DNA from: Cellulomonas composti
Lineage (GTDB): Bacteria; Actinomycetota; Actinomycetes; Actinomycetales; Cellulomonadaceae
DNA: 64,000 nucleotides
Reading direction: 5' to 3'
NCBI RefSeq assembly: GCF_007990245.1
Contig: NZ_BJWG01000006.1
Location: forward strand, 1 to 64,000
The notes under the pieces were generated by a model that had not been told where the DNA came from, did not search any database, and saw only the letters and a program-made list of their open reading frames with translations. The translations under genes and the position numbers were made by a program. Positions 24,764 to 32,820 of the stretch are shown here, piece after piece (the first letter of the stretch is position 1; each line of letters opens with the position of its first letter).

Positions 24764-26026
24764 CTAACCGGCCTTGCGGCCCTCGTCGCGCTGGTGCACC
24801 CGCGCCAGCGAGGCCTTGCGGTCCGCCTCGTTCTGCTCGTCGATCGCGCGTGCCGTGTCCGCGTCGAACGTGAGGTTCTCACCGGTCTCCGGGTCGAACA
24901 CCATCATCTTCGTCGGGTCGAACGCGAGCGTCGCGGTGTCCCCGTCACGCACCCGGGACTCGGTGTCGAGCGCGACGACGAGCTGCGTGCGCATGCCCTC
25001 GCCGTCGAGGTCGCGGTCGAGCTCCTCGAGCTTGTCCGCGACCGCGTGGCTCGTCTCGAACGGGATGTAGGCGTACAGGTCGGAGCCCAGCCACTCCGTG
25101 ACGTCCACGTCGGCGTCGAACGTCACCGCGGAGGCCTTCTTGCTCTCCTCGAGCAGCGCGGCGTCCGCGAAGTGCTCGGGGCGCAGCCCGACGATCACGA
25201 CGCGGCGCGAGCCGATCCGGGTGCGCAGGTCCGCGGACAGCGTGACGTCCGCGATCGGCAGGTGCATCGTGCCCCCGTCGATCTCGCCCGGCAGGAAGTT
25301 CATCGGCGGGGACCCGATGAACCCGGCGACGAACAGGTTGACCGGCTGCTCGTAGAGCCCGCGCGGGGACGCGACCTGCTGCAGCTCGCCCTTGCGCAGC
25401 ACCGCCACGCGGTCGCCGAGCGTCATGGCCTCCGTCTGGTCGTGCGTCACGTAGACGGTGGTCGTGCCGAGCCGGCGCTGCATGCGCGCGATCTCGGTGC
25501 GCATCTGGCCGCGCAGCTTGGCGTCGAGGTTGGACAACGGCTCGTCGAACAGGAACGCGTTCGCGTCCCGCACGATCGCGCGGCCCATCGCGACGCGCTG
25601 CCGCTGGCCGCCCGAGAGGTTCGCCGGCTTGCGCTGCAGGTGGTCCTGCAGCTCGAGGGTGGCCGCGGCGCGCTCGACCTTCTCGCGGATCTCGTCGTCC
25701 GTGAACTTGCCCTTGGTGAGCCGGAGCGGGAACGCGATGTTCTCGAACACGGTCAGGTGCGGGTAGAGCGCGTAGTTCTGGAAGACCATCGCGAGGTGGC
25801 GGTCACGCGGCGCCTTGTCGTTGACGACGACGTCACCGATGCGCAGCTCGCCGGACGTGATGTCCTCCAGCCCGACGATCATGCGCAGCAGCGTCGACTT
25901 CCCGCAGCCGGACGGCCCGACGAGGATGACGAACTCGCCGTCGGCGATGTCCAGGCTCACGCCCTTGACGGCGAGGAACCCGTCGCCGTAGCGCTTGACG
26001 ATGTCCTTGAGGGTGATGGCAGCCAT
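24764..26026 (-). CDS. Trehalose/maltose-type ABC importer ATPase (SugC/MsmK-like)
   Basis: This 420-residue cytoplasmic ATPase belongs to the sugar importer (CUT1) group. Walker A is GPSGCGKS (37-44), the signature LSGGQ is at 137-141, and FLFDEPLSNLDAKLR is Walker B with the D-loop. The C-terminal third is a TOBE/regulatory domain (LRPEHFADA, FDPTKMMVFDPETGENL). AAGGAGA lies before the ATG at 26026. It is last in a minus-strand operon lipoprotein - permease - permease - ATPase, the same order as mycobacterial lpqY-sugA-sugB-sugC. In-frame upstream sequence is a shadow of the permease genes. Confidence 0.92.
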   Translation of the reverse strand: MAAITLKDIVKRYGDGFLAVKGVSLDIADGEFVILVGPSGCGKSTLLRMIVGLEDITSGELRIGDVVVNDKAPRDRHLAMVFQNYALYPHLTVFENIAFPLRLTKGKFTDDEIREKVERAAATLELQDHLQRKPANLSGGQRQRVAMGRAIVRDANAFLFDEPLSNLDAKLRGQMRTEIARMQRRLGTTTVYVTHDQTEAMTLGDRVAVLRKGELQQVASPRGLYEQPVNLFVAGFIGSPPMNFLPGEIDGGTMHLPIADVTLSADLRTRIGSRRVVIVGLRPEHFADAALLEESKKASAVTFDADVDVTEWLGSDLYAYIPFETSHAVADKLEELDRDLDGEGMRTQLVVALDTESRVRDGDTATLAFDPTKMMVFDPETGENLTFDADTARAIDEQNEADRKASLARVHQRDEGRKAG

Positions 26027-26040
26027 CGAAGTCTCCTTGG

Positions 26041-26883
26041 TCAGCCCTTGACGGCGCCCTGGGTCAGGCCGGACACGATCTGGCGCTGGAAGAGCAGCAC
26101 CAGGATGACGACGGGGATGGTCACGACGACGGCCGCCGCCGAGATCGCGCCGGTCGGTTCCTCGAACTGCGAGGCGCCGGTGAAGAACGCGAGAGCGGCC
26201 GGCACGGGGCGGGCCGCGGACGTGGACGTCAGCGAGATGCCGTACACGAAGTCGTTCCAGGCGATGAAGAACGCGATGAGCGCGGTGGTGAACACGCCCG
26301 GAGCGGCGATCGGCACGATGGCCTTGCGGAACGCCTGCCACGGCGTCGCGCCGTCCACCTGCGCGGCCTGCTCGAGCTCCCACGGGATCTGCCGGAAGAA
26401 CGCCGCCAGGGTCCAGATCGAGATCGGCAGCGTGAGCGACAGGTACGGGATGATCAGGCCGAGCCAGGTGTCGTACAGGCCGATCGAGCGCCACAGGTTG
26501 AACAGCGGCGTCACGATCGAGACCACCGGGAAGATCGAGACGCCGAGCGCGGTCGTCAGGATGAGCTTCTTGCCGCGGAAGTTGAGCCGCGCGATCGCGT
26601 ACGCCGCGAACGTCGCGAGCACCACGGCGATCGCCGTCGCGATCAGCGAGATGCCGATCGAGTTGCGCAGCGCGGGCAGGAACAGGTCCTTCGCGGAGCC
26701 GGTGAAGATCTGCTCGTAGTTCGTCGTCGTCCAGGTCTTCGGCCAGAACGTGCCGAGGTTGAGCTGGCTGGGCAGCTTGAAGGACGTCGCGAGGATCGAG
26801 ACCACCGGCAGCAGCGCCCAGACCATCACGACGACCGTGATGACGGCCCACGCCACCTTGGCCCGCGTCGAGAGCGTGCGCAT
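26041..26883 (-). CDS. Sugar ABC importer permease 2 (SugB/MalG-like)
   Basis: This 280-residue inner-membrane permease has six predicted helices. It has the EAA-type loop WELEQAAQVDGATPWQAFRKAIVPIAAPG (about 168-196), which docks on the ATPase, and the typical MalG ending. Membrane segments begin at about 11, 75, 108, 140, 195 and 245. It is adjacent (1 bp apart) to permease 1 and 14 bp before the ATPase gene. Together with LpqY-like protein it should import a disaccharide such as trehalose. Confidence 0.92.
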   Translation of the reverse strand: MRTLSTRAKVAWAVITVVVMVWALLPVVSILATSFKLPSQLNLGTFWPKTWTTTNYEQIFTGSAKDLFLPALRNSIGISLIATAIAVVLATFAAYAIARLNFRGKKLILTTALGVSIFPVVSIVTPLFNLWRSIGLYDTWLGLIIPYLSLTLPISIWTLAAFFRQIPWELEQAAQVDGATPWQAFRKAIVPIAAPGVFTTALIAFFIAWNDFVYGISLTSTSAARPVPAALAFFTGASQFEEPTGAISAAAVVVTIPVVILVLLFQRQIVSGLTQGAVKG

Positions 26884-27843
26884 CTACTTCTCCCCCCTCG
26901 CGCTGGCCAGATCGACCTTGAACAGCTTGATCGCGACGAAGCAGATGAGGATCACGCACAGGAACAGGAGCACCGAGATCGCCGAACCCATGCCGATCTC
27001 GAGGCGTCCGATGGACGTACGGTAGGCCACCAGCGAGAGCACGTCGGTGCCGTTCGCGCCGTTCGTCATGATGAACACGTTGTCGAAGATGCGGAAGGCA
27101 TCGAGCGCTCTGAACAGGACCGCGACCATGATCGCCGCGCGCATGTTCGGCAGGACGACGCGCTGCATGCGCTGCCACCACGTCGCGCCGTCGACCTGCG
27201 CCGCCTCCTCGAGCTCGGTGGGCACCTGGGCGAGCCCCGCGAGCAGCAGCAGCGAGATGAACGGCGTCGTCTTCCAGATCTCGGACATGCAGATGACGAA
27301 CAGGCTCGTGCCCTGGTGGGCGAACCAGTTCAGGTCGGGATCGACTCCGGGCACCCAGTCGAACCAGTGGTTGACGAACCCCGAGTTGATGTCGAACGCG
27401 TAGAACCACGCGAACGCCGAGACCACGGTGATGATGCCGTAGGGCACGAGGATCACCGTGCGCAGCATGGTGCGCACGGACTTGATCGCGCGGTGCATGA
27501 CGAGCGCGAGCGCGAAGCCCAGGACCAGCTCGACGAGCACCGTCACCACGGTGATCAGGGTCGTGACCCCGAACGCGCCCCACCACACCGGGTCGGTGAG
27601 CACGACCGCGTAGTTCTGTCCGCCGACGAACTCCCGGTCCGCGGGCGCCGTCAGCCGGTAGGAGTACAACGAGTCGAAGAACGCCTGCAGGATCGGGTAG
27701 ACGGTCACGGCGATCATCACGACGAATGCGGGCCCGGCGAGCAGCCAGCCGAGCCTCGCCTCGTCACGTGCGCGCTCGGAACGCTCGGGCTTGCGCGCCC
27801 GGCGCGCCCGCCCGTCCGTCACGACGGTGTCGGCGGTGGTCAC
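26884..27843 (-). CDS. Sugar ABC importer permease 1 (SugA/MalF-like)
   Basis: This 319-residue inner-membrane permease of the MalF type has a basic N-terminal tail (RRARKPERSERARDEAR), a first helix near 31-52, and about five more. The EAA loop is TELEEAAQVDGATWWQRMQRVVLPNMR. The GTG at 27843 overlaps the stop of the lipoprotein gene by 4 bp (GTGA), so translation is coupled. It pairs with the MalG-like permease to form the pore. Confidence 0.92.
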   Translation of the reverse strand: MTTADTVVTDGRARRARKPERSERARDEARLGWLLAGPAFVVMIAVTVYPILQAFFDSLYSYRLTAPADREFVGGQNYAVVLTDPVWWGAFGVTTLITVVTVLVELVLGFALALVMHRAIKSVRTMLRTVILVPYGIITVVSAFAWFYAFDINSGFVNHWFDWVPGVDPDLNWFAHQGTSLFVICMSEIWKTTPFISLLLLAGLAQVPTELEEAAQVDGATWWQRMQRVVLPNMRAAIMVAVLFRALDAFRIFDNVFIMTNGANGTDVLSLVAYRTSIGRLEIGMGSAISVLLFLCVILICFVAIKLFKVDLASARGEK

Positions 27844-29144
27844 AGCAGCGCCTCCCCTCGGAGCACCGAGGTGATGAAGTCGGTCGACTCCTGCGGGGTC
27901 GTGTCCGGGTTCACCGAGATCGGCGGGTGCCACGTCTCCTGGAGACCGATCGAGACCTCGTTGTAGTAGGGCGTCTGCGGCCGCGGCGCCGCCTGCTCGA
28001 GAGACTCGCGGATCACGTCCGCCATCGGGAACGCCTTGGCGACCTGAGGGTCGTCGTACGCGGCGACCGACGCGGGCGGGTTGCCGTTCGTCGCGAAGTA
28101 GTACGACTGGTTCTCCGGCGCGACGATGCACTGCGCCGCCTCGAACGAGAAGTCGGTGTGGTTGCTGAACGCGCCCACGCCCAGGCTGATGCCGCCGTAC
28201 GGGGGCCGGGAGTCGGTGCCCTCGGTCACCTGCGGGTACAGCGCCCATCCGATGTCGTCGATCAACGACTGGTCGAGCGTGCCGTCCGCGACCGCCGCGT
28301 TCGTGGCCGACCAGACGAACGGCCAGTTGACCATGAACGAGCCGCGGTCCCCCTGGAAGACGGTCATCGTCGCGTTCTCGTCGGCCGTGGGCAGGCCCGG
28401 ACCACCCAGCCCGTCGCGCCCGATGGTGCCGACGATGTCCGCCGCCGCGCGTCCGGCGTCGGTGTCGAGGCCGAGCGTGATCTCGTCCGCCGGGGCCTCC
28501 GGGTTCTCGAGGATGTGCCCACCGGCCGACTCGACGAGCGCGTTGATCCACACCGTCAACGACTCGGCCTTGGCGCCCTGCACCCCGAGGAACTTGTCCT
28601 GGTCACGGGCCGCGTCCATGATCTGCTGCCACGTCACCGGCGTCGTGGACGGGTCCAGGCCGGCCTTCTCCGCGACCGACTTGCGGTACCAGAGCAGCTG
28701 CGTGTTCGCCCAGAACGGGATCGCGACGAGCTTGCCCTTCCAGGTCGCTCCGTCGATCGCGCCCTGCACGACGCCGTCGCTCGCCTTGGCCGCGACGTCG
28801 TCGGGGATCGGTGCGAGGAAGCCGGGTTCGGCCAGCTCGGGGATGAAGGGCGGGTCGAGGCTCATGATGTCGATCGACGAGTCGTGGGCGGCCAGGCGGC
28901 GCGCGAGCTGCTCGCGCTGCGAGGCGGCGTCGCGCGGGAGGACCTCGGTCGTGATCGTGTACCTGCCCGCCGCGGCATCGGTGCAGCGCCTGGCGATCTC
29001 GACCTGGCCGCCGTTGTCCGGGTTGATGTACCAGATCAGCGTCGGTGGGCCGGACTCGCCCGCGCAGGCAGCCAGCGGCAGGACGAGAGCGACCGCGGCG
29101 GTGATCGCCAGGTTGCGGCTACGTCGTCGCACGTGGACCCCCAT
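27840..29144 (-). CDS. LpqY-like sugar-binding lipoprotein
   Basis: This 434-residue lipoprotein has a signal peptide ending LAAC (Cys27) and is the binding component for the importer downstream. Several stretches match what I recall of mycobacterial LpqY, the trehalose receptor: IARRCTDAAAGRYTI, REQLARRLAAHDSSIDIM, NTQLLWYRKSV, and the C-terminal FPMADVIRESLEQAAPRP. Together with gene order this supports trehalose or a related alpha-disaccharide as ligand, by inference. The ATG at 29144 has only a weak ribosome site; GTG 9 bp downstream is an alternative. It is the first gene of the operon. Confidence 0.85.
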   Translation of the reverse strand: MGVHVRRRSRNLAITAAVALVLPLAACAGESGPPTLIWYINPDNGGQVEIARRCTDAAAGRYTITTEVLPRDAASQREQLARRLAAHDSSIDIMSLDPPFIPELAEPGFLAPIPDDVAAKASDGVVQGAIDGATWKGKLVAIPFWANTQLLWYRKSVAEKAGLDPSTTPVTWQQIMDAARDQDKFLGVQGAKAESLTVWINALVESAGGHILENPEAPADEITLGLDTDAGRAAADIVGTIGRDGLGGPGLPTADENATMTVFQGDRGSFMVNWPFVWSATNAAVADGTLDQSLIDDIGWALYPQVTEGTDSRPPYGGISLGVGAFSNHTDFSFEAAQCIVAPENQSYYFATNGNPPASVAAYDDPQVAKAFPMADVIRESLEQAAPRPQTPYYNEVSIGLQETWHPPISVNPDTTPQESTDFITSVLRGEALL

Positions 29145-29272
29145 GTCCGTCTTGCGCCGGTGTGTCCTGGTCCTTGGTTACACCCCTGCGGGGACGTGCG
29201 CACCCCGAGACGGAACTTCGGCGCCGTCCGCCCTTCGATCCCCCGGTGCCGAGGACGCTCCCGGCTGCCACG

Positions 29273-29914
29273 ATGGGCGTCGTGACGACCCCCCTCACTC
29301 CCGCGCAGGCCTGGGCCGCGCTCAAGGCCGGCAACGACCGCTTCGTCCGCGGCGAGATGGAGCATCCGTCCCAGGACGTCGGGCGTCGCGCCGAGGTCGA
29401 GGACAGTCAGCACCCGTTCGCGGTGCTGTTCGGCTGTTCCGACTCGCGGGTCGCGGCCGAGATCATCTTCGACCGCGGGCTCGGCGACCTGTTCGTCGTG
29501 CGCACCGCCGGGCACGTACTCGACACGACCGTGATCGGATCGATCGAGTACGGCGTCGAGCTGCTCAGCGCCCCGCTCGTCGTCGTGCTCGGCCACGACT
29601 CGTGCGGTGCGGTCGCTGCCGCGACCGCCGCGCTCAGCGACGGCAGCGTCCCGCCAGGCTTCGTGCGCGCCGTCGTCGACCGCGTGATCCCGAGCATCGT
29701 CGGGCTCGTCGCGCACGGCGAGCCCCTCTCGAGCGTCGATGCCGCGACCCTCGGGCACGAGCACGTCAAGCACACCGTCCGCATGCTGCAGGGCTACTCC
29801 GTCTCGCTCGCCGAGGCCGTGACGCAGGGCCGCTGCGCGATCGTCGGGCTCGAGTACGCGCTCGTCGACGGCCGCGTGCGGATCGCGGAGGTCGTCGGCG
29901 ACATCGGCGAGTGA
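29273..29914 (+). CDS. Beta-class carbonic anhydrase
   Basis: This 213-residue cytoplasmic zinc enzyme interconverts CO2 and bicarbonate. Zinc ligands are Cys55 (FGCSDSRV), His108 and Cys111 (LGHDSCGAV). The Asp57-Arg59 dyad of CSDSR is intact. Full length for the family. The ATG at 29273 or the GTG at 29282 could be used; neither has a strong Shine-Dalgarno. It precedes fumC by 57 bp in the same direction and is divergent from the LpqY-like gene. Confidence 0.94.
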   Translation: MGVVTTPLTPAQAWAALKAGNDRFVRGEMEHPSQDVGRRAEVEDSQHPFAVLFGCSDSRVAAEIIFDRGLGDLFVVRTAGHVLDTTVIGSIEYGVELLSAPLVVVLGHDSCGAVAAATAALSDGSVPPGFVRAVVDRVIPSIVGLVAHGEPLSSVDAATLGHEHVKHTVRMLQGYSVSLAEAVTQGRCAIVGLEYALVDGRVRIAEVVGDIGE

Positions 29915-29971
29915 CGCCGGTGTGGCGACGCTCACGGCCTCCCGTCCGCGTGGGTGCGGCAGGATGAGCGC

Positions 29972-31390
29972 ATGACTTCTGCACCCCTCGACGACGGCGT
30001 CGAGTACCGGATCGAGCACGACACGATGGGTGAGGTCCGGGTCCCGGCCGCCGCCCTGTACCGCGCCCAGACGCAGCGCGCCGTCGAGAACTTCCCGATC
30101 TCCGGCAGCACCCTGGAGCGCGGGCACATCGAGGCCCTGGCCCGCATCAAGAAGGCCGCGGCCCGCGCCAACGCCGAGCTCGGCGTGCTGCCGCAGGACG
30201 TGGCCGACGCGATCGTCGCGGCCGCCGACGACGTCGCGAGCGGCGCGTACGACGCGCACTTCCCGGTGGACGTCTACCAGACCGGCTCGGGCACGTCGTC
30301 GAACATGAACACCAACGAGGTCGTCGCGACGCTCGCCACGCGCCGCCTGGGCCGCGACGTGCACCCGAACGACCACGTCAACGCCTCGCAGTCGTCCAAC
30401 GACGTGTTCCCGACGAGCGTGCACGTCGCGGCCACCGCCGGCGTCGTGCGTGACCTCGTGCCCGCGCTCGAGCACCTCGCCGGCGCGCTGCAGGACAAGT
30501 CCGACGCCTGGGCCGGCGTCGTGAAGTCGGGCCGCACGCACCTGATGGACGCGACGCCCGTGACCCTCGGCCAGGAGTTCGGCGGCTACGCCGCCGCCGT
30601 GCGCTACGGCGTCGAGCGTCTGCAGGCAGCGCTGCCCCGCGCCGCGGAGGTCCCGCTCGGCGGCACCGCGGTGGGCACCGGCATCAACACCCCCGCAGGC
30701 TTCCCGCAGCGTGTGATCACGCTGCTGCGCGAGGACACCGGCCTGCCGCTGACCGAGGCGCGCGACCACTTCGAGGCGCAGTCCTCGCGTGACGGGCTCG
30801 TCGAGCTCTCCGGTGCGCTGCGCACCATCGCGGTCAGCCTGACCAAGATCTGCAACGACCTGCGCTGGATGGGCTCCGGCCCCAACACGGGGCTCGGCGA
30901 GATCGCCATCCCCGACCTGCAGCCCGGTTCGTCGATCATGCCCGGCAAGGTCAACCCCGTGGTCCCCGAGGCCGTGCTCATGGTCGCGGCGCGCGTCGTC
31001 GGCAACGACGCCACGGTCGCCTGGGCCGGGGCCTCCGGCTCGTTCGAGCTCAACGTCCAGATCCCTGTGATCGCGTCGGCGCTGCTCGAGTCGATCCGTC
31101 TGCTCGCGAACGCCAGCCGGGTGCTGGCCGACCGCACCGTCGTCGGGCTCGTCGCCAACGAGGCACGCGCCCGGGCGTTTGCGGAGTCGTCGCCGTCGAT
31201 CGTCACGCCCCTGAACCGCGTGATCGGCTACGAGGCCGCCGCGAAGATCGCCAAGCACGCCGTCAAGGCGGGCATCACGATCCGCCAGGCCGTGATCGAC
31301 CTCGGCTACGTCGAGCGCGGCGAGCTCACCGAGGCCACCCTCGACGAGGCCCTCGACGTCCTCACCATGACCCGCCCACCCCAACCCTGA
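29972..31390 (+). CDS. fumC: Fumarate hydratase, class II
   Basis: This 472-residue enzyme of the TCA cycle hydrates fumarate to L-malate as a homotetramer. Family hallmarks are [14 protein letters not shown] (104-117), the active-site block [13 protein letters not shown] (185-197) and the signature [11 protein letters not shown] (319-329). Full length, no anomalies. AGGA lies 8 bp before the ATG at 29972. It is followed by 1.4 kb of repeats before the next, converging gene. Confidence 0.97.
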   Translation: MTSAPLDDGVEYRIEHDTMGEVRVPAAALYRAQTQRAVENFPISGSTLERGHIEALARIKKAAARANAELGVLPQDVADAIVAAADDVASGAYDAHFPVDVYQTGSGTSSNMNTNEVVATLATRRLGRDVHPNDHVNASQSSNDVFPTSVHVAATAGVVRDLVPALEHLAGALQDKSDAWAGVVKSGRTHLMDATPVTLGQEFGGYAAAVRYGVERLQAALPRAAEVPLGGTAVGTGINTPAGFPQRVITLLREDTGLPLTEARDHFEAQSSRDGLVELSGALRTIAVSLTKICNDLRWMGSGPNTGLGEIAIPDLQPGSSIMPGKVNPVVPEAVLMVAARVVGNDATVAWAGASGSFELNVQIPVIASALLESIRLLANASRVLADRTVVGLVANEARARAFAESSPSIVTPLNRVIGYEAAAKIAKHAVKAGITIRQAVIDLGYVERGELTEATLDEALDVLTMTRPPQP

Positions 31391-31426
31391 CCCTCCTCCC
31401 CCGGCCCCGCCAGCCCCCCCGACCTG

Positions 31427-31500
31427 AATGCAGAGATGAATACAGGTCTCGCCGGCCCCACCCGCCGAGTCCTGCACCCATAGCTGCACCCACCAGCGCC
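31427..31500 (+). repeat. Hairpin unit A1
   Basis: First forward copy, the most diverged of the four (AATGCAGAGATGAATACAGG as left arm). Core at 31454-31466. Confidence 0.75.
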
Positions 31501-31511
31501 GGCACGAGCCG

Positions 31512-31595
31512 GTCGGCGCAGGTGGGTCGGCGCGGGTGGGTCGGCGCGAGTCGGTCGGCGCGGGTCGGTCGGCGCGAGTCGGTCGGCGCGGGTGG
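31512..31595 (+). repeat. 14-bp minisatellite, 6 copies
   Basis: GTCGGCGC starts recur at 31512, 31526, 31540, 31554, 31568 and 31582, exactly 14 bp apart. The unit is GTCGGCGCGRGTSG with few variants. Confidence 0.9.
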
Positions 31596-31620
31596 GTGGG
31601 GGGCGAGCTACTCGGGCGTG

Positions 31621-31694
31621 AGTGCAGGGATCGATGCAGGTCTCGCCGGCCCCACCCGCCCGTTCCTGCACCCACAGCTGCACCCACCAGCGCC
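31621..31694 (+). repeat. Hairpin unit A2
   Basis: Second forward copy, core at 31648-31660, preceded by the shared spacer GAGCTACTCGGGCGTG. Confidence 0.85.
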
Positions 31695-31758
31695 TATCAG
31701 TCGGCGCCGGCGCGCGGGGCTGGGCCCGGACGGGCGAGTTGCCGGCGACTCGGGCGTG

Positions 31759-31832
31759 AGTGCAGGGATCGATGCAGGTCTCACCGGCCCCACCCGCCGG
31801 GTCCTGCACCCATAGCTGCACCCACCAGCGCC
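31759..31832 (+). repeat. Hairpin unit A3
   Basis: Third forward copy, nearly identical to A2 and A4. The A2-A3 interval (138 bp) lacks the minisatellite. Confidence 0.85.
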
Positions 31833-31843
31833 GGCGCGAGCCG

Positions 31844-31941
31844 GTCGGCGCGGGTGGGTCCGCGCGGGTCGGTCGGCGCGAGTCGGTCGGCGCGGGTCGG
31901 TCGGCGCGGGTGGGTCGGCGCGGGTCGGTCGGCGCGGGTGG
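31844..31941 (+). repeat. 14-bp minisatellite, 7 copies
   Basis: The same 14-bp unit at 31844, 31858 (variant GTCCGCGC), 31872, 31886, 31900, 31914 and 31928. The A3-A4 interval is 208 bp, exactly one 14-bp unit longer than A1-A2 (194 bp). Confidence 0.9.
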
Positions 31942-31966
31942 GTGGGGGGCGGGCTACTCGGGCGTG

Positions 31967-32040
31967 AGTGCAGGGATCGATGCAGGTCTCACCGGCCCCA
32001 CCCGCCGGGTCCTGCACCCATCGCTGCACCCACCAGCGTC
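31967..32040 (+). repeat. Hairpin unit A4
   Basis: Fourth forward copy. Arms 31968-31986 and 32011-32029 pair at 16 of 19 positions; the inner CCGGC/GCCGG pair closes a CCCACCC loop. Confidence 0.85.
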
Positions 32041-32116
32041 GGCGCGGATCGGTCGGCGCGGGTACGGGTGATTCGAGCGGGCGACCGTCGGGACGGGGTG
32101 GGCGCGGCGCGGGCTA

Positions 32117-32190
32117 CTCGTGTGTGGGTGAAGCGATCGGTGCAGGGTTCGGCGGGTGGGGCCCGTCAGCCCTGCATCCATGACTGCACT
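32117..32190 (-). repeat. Hairpin unit B1 (reversed)
   Basis: First reversed copy, with core GGCGGGTGGGGCC at 32151-32163, the exact reverse complement of the A core. Confidence 0.8.
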
Positions 32191-32283
32191 CATCGGGGAT
32201 GGCGCAGCGACGGGTGCGGGGCGGGGTGCGGTGCCGGGACGGCGCCGGTGTGCTGGGCGATGCCGGGGCGATCGGGTGGCGGG

Positions 32284-32357
32284 TGCAGGCGTCGGTGCAG
32301 CAGTGAATGCAGGGTTCGGCGGGTGGGGCCCGTCAGTCCTGCATTCATGGCTGCACT
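32284..32357 (-). repeat. Hairpin unit B2 (reversed)
   Basis: Core at 32318-32330. The outer arms pair at 17 of 19 positions. Inner arm bases next to TGCAGG/CCTGCA differ from the A units on both sides in a compensatory way (AATGCAGG with CCTGCATT). Confidence 0.85.
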
Positions 32358-32482
32358 CATCGGGGATGGCGCAGCGACGGGTGCGGGGCGGGGCGCGGTG
32401 CCGGGGCGGGGTGCGGTGCCGGGACGGCGCCGGGGTGCCGGGACGGCGCCGGGGTGCTGGGCGATGCCGGGGCGGTGGCGGG

Positions 32483-32556
32483 TGCAGGCGTCGGTGCAGC
32501 AGTGAATGCAGGGTTTGGCGGGTGGGGCCCGTCAGTCCTGCATCCATCGCTGCACT
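32483..32556 (-). repeat. Hairpin unit B3 (reversed)
   Basis: Core at 32517-32529, nearly identical to B2 including flanks. Confidence 0.85.
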
Positions 32557-32611
32557 CATCGGGGATGGCGCAGCGAGGGGTGCGGGCGGGGTGCGGCGTC
32601 GGGGTGGCGGG

Positions 32612-32685
32612 TGCTGGCCTCGGTGCAGCTATGAGTGCGGATGTCGGCGGGTCGGGCGGCCGGGTGCTGCACCCATTGGTGCATC
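32612..32685 (-). repeat. Hairpin unit B4 (reversed, diverged)
   Basis: Most diverged reversed copy, core GGCGGGTCGGGCG at 32646-32658, still in the same register with arms around TGCACCCATTGGTGCA. Confidence 0.55.
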
Positions 32686-32714
32686 CGTCGGGGCCCAGAC
32701 GGGGGACGGTGTGG

Positions 32715-32742
32715 GTGAGGGGCGGCGTGGGCCGCCCCTCAC
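32715..32742 (-). terminator. Terminator downstream of the MFS pump
   Basis: GTGAGGGGCGGC and GCCGCCCCTCAC form a perfect 12-bp stem with loop GTGG, about 65 bp past the stop codon of the minus-strand transporter. Confidence 0.75.
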
Positions 32743-32744
32743 GG

Positions 32745-32820
32745 GTCAGTGGCCGGCACTCAGGTGCCAGTGGCCGGCGCTCACGGTCAGTGGCCGGCAC
32801 TCACGGGTCAGTGGCCGGCG
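32745..32820. repeat. ~21-bp tandem repeat covering the 3' end of the MFS gene
   Basis: Four imperfect copies of GTCAGTGGCCGGCACTCACG. The last copy contains the stop codon and final Gly-His codons of the minus-strand transporter, so the repeat appears to have grown by duplication of the gene's own 3' end. Confidence 0.75.

Larger units (their letters stand above)
31421..32712. repeat. Non-coding hairpin-repeat region (four forward, four reverse units)
   Basis: The tail-to-tail interval between fumC and the MFS pump has no credible gene. It contains eight 74-bp quasi-palindromic units. Four share the asymmetric core GGCCCCACCCGCC in the fumC direction, followed by four with the core reversed. 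Between left units lie 14-bp minisatellites and the spacer GGGCTACTCGGGCGTG. Right-unit spacers reuse CATCGGGGATGGCGCAGCGA. Open frames here are driven by repeats whose 14-bp period breaks frame, and they carry no known domain. Each mRNA would read its nearer hairpins in the same orientation, as for REP/BIME-like extragenic elements. Confidence 0.85.

Noticed and set aside
26884-28551. A 555-residue version of the SugA-like permease
   Set aside because: The first half is an out-of-frame reading of the lipoprotein gene; the GTG at 27843 overlaps that gene's stop as a coupled start.
31427-32685. Repeat array considered as a CRISPR array
   Set aside because: Units are 74 bp, inverted halfway, spacers are themselves repetitive and of unequal length, and no cas gene is present.
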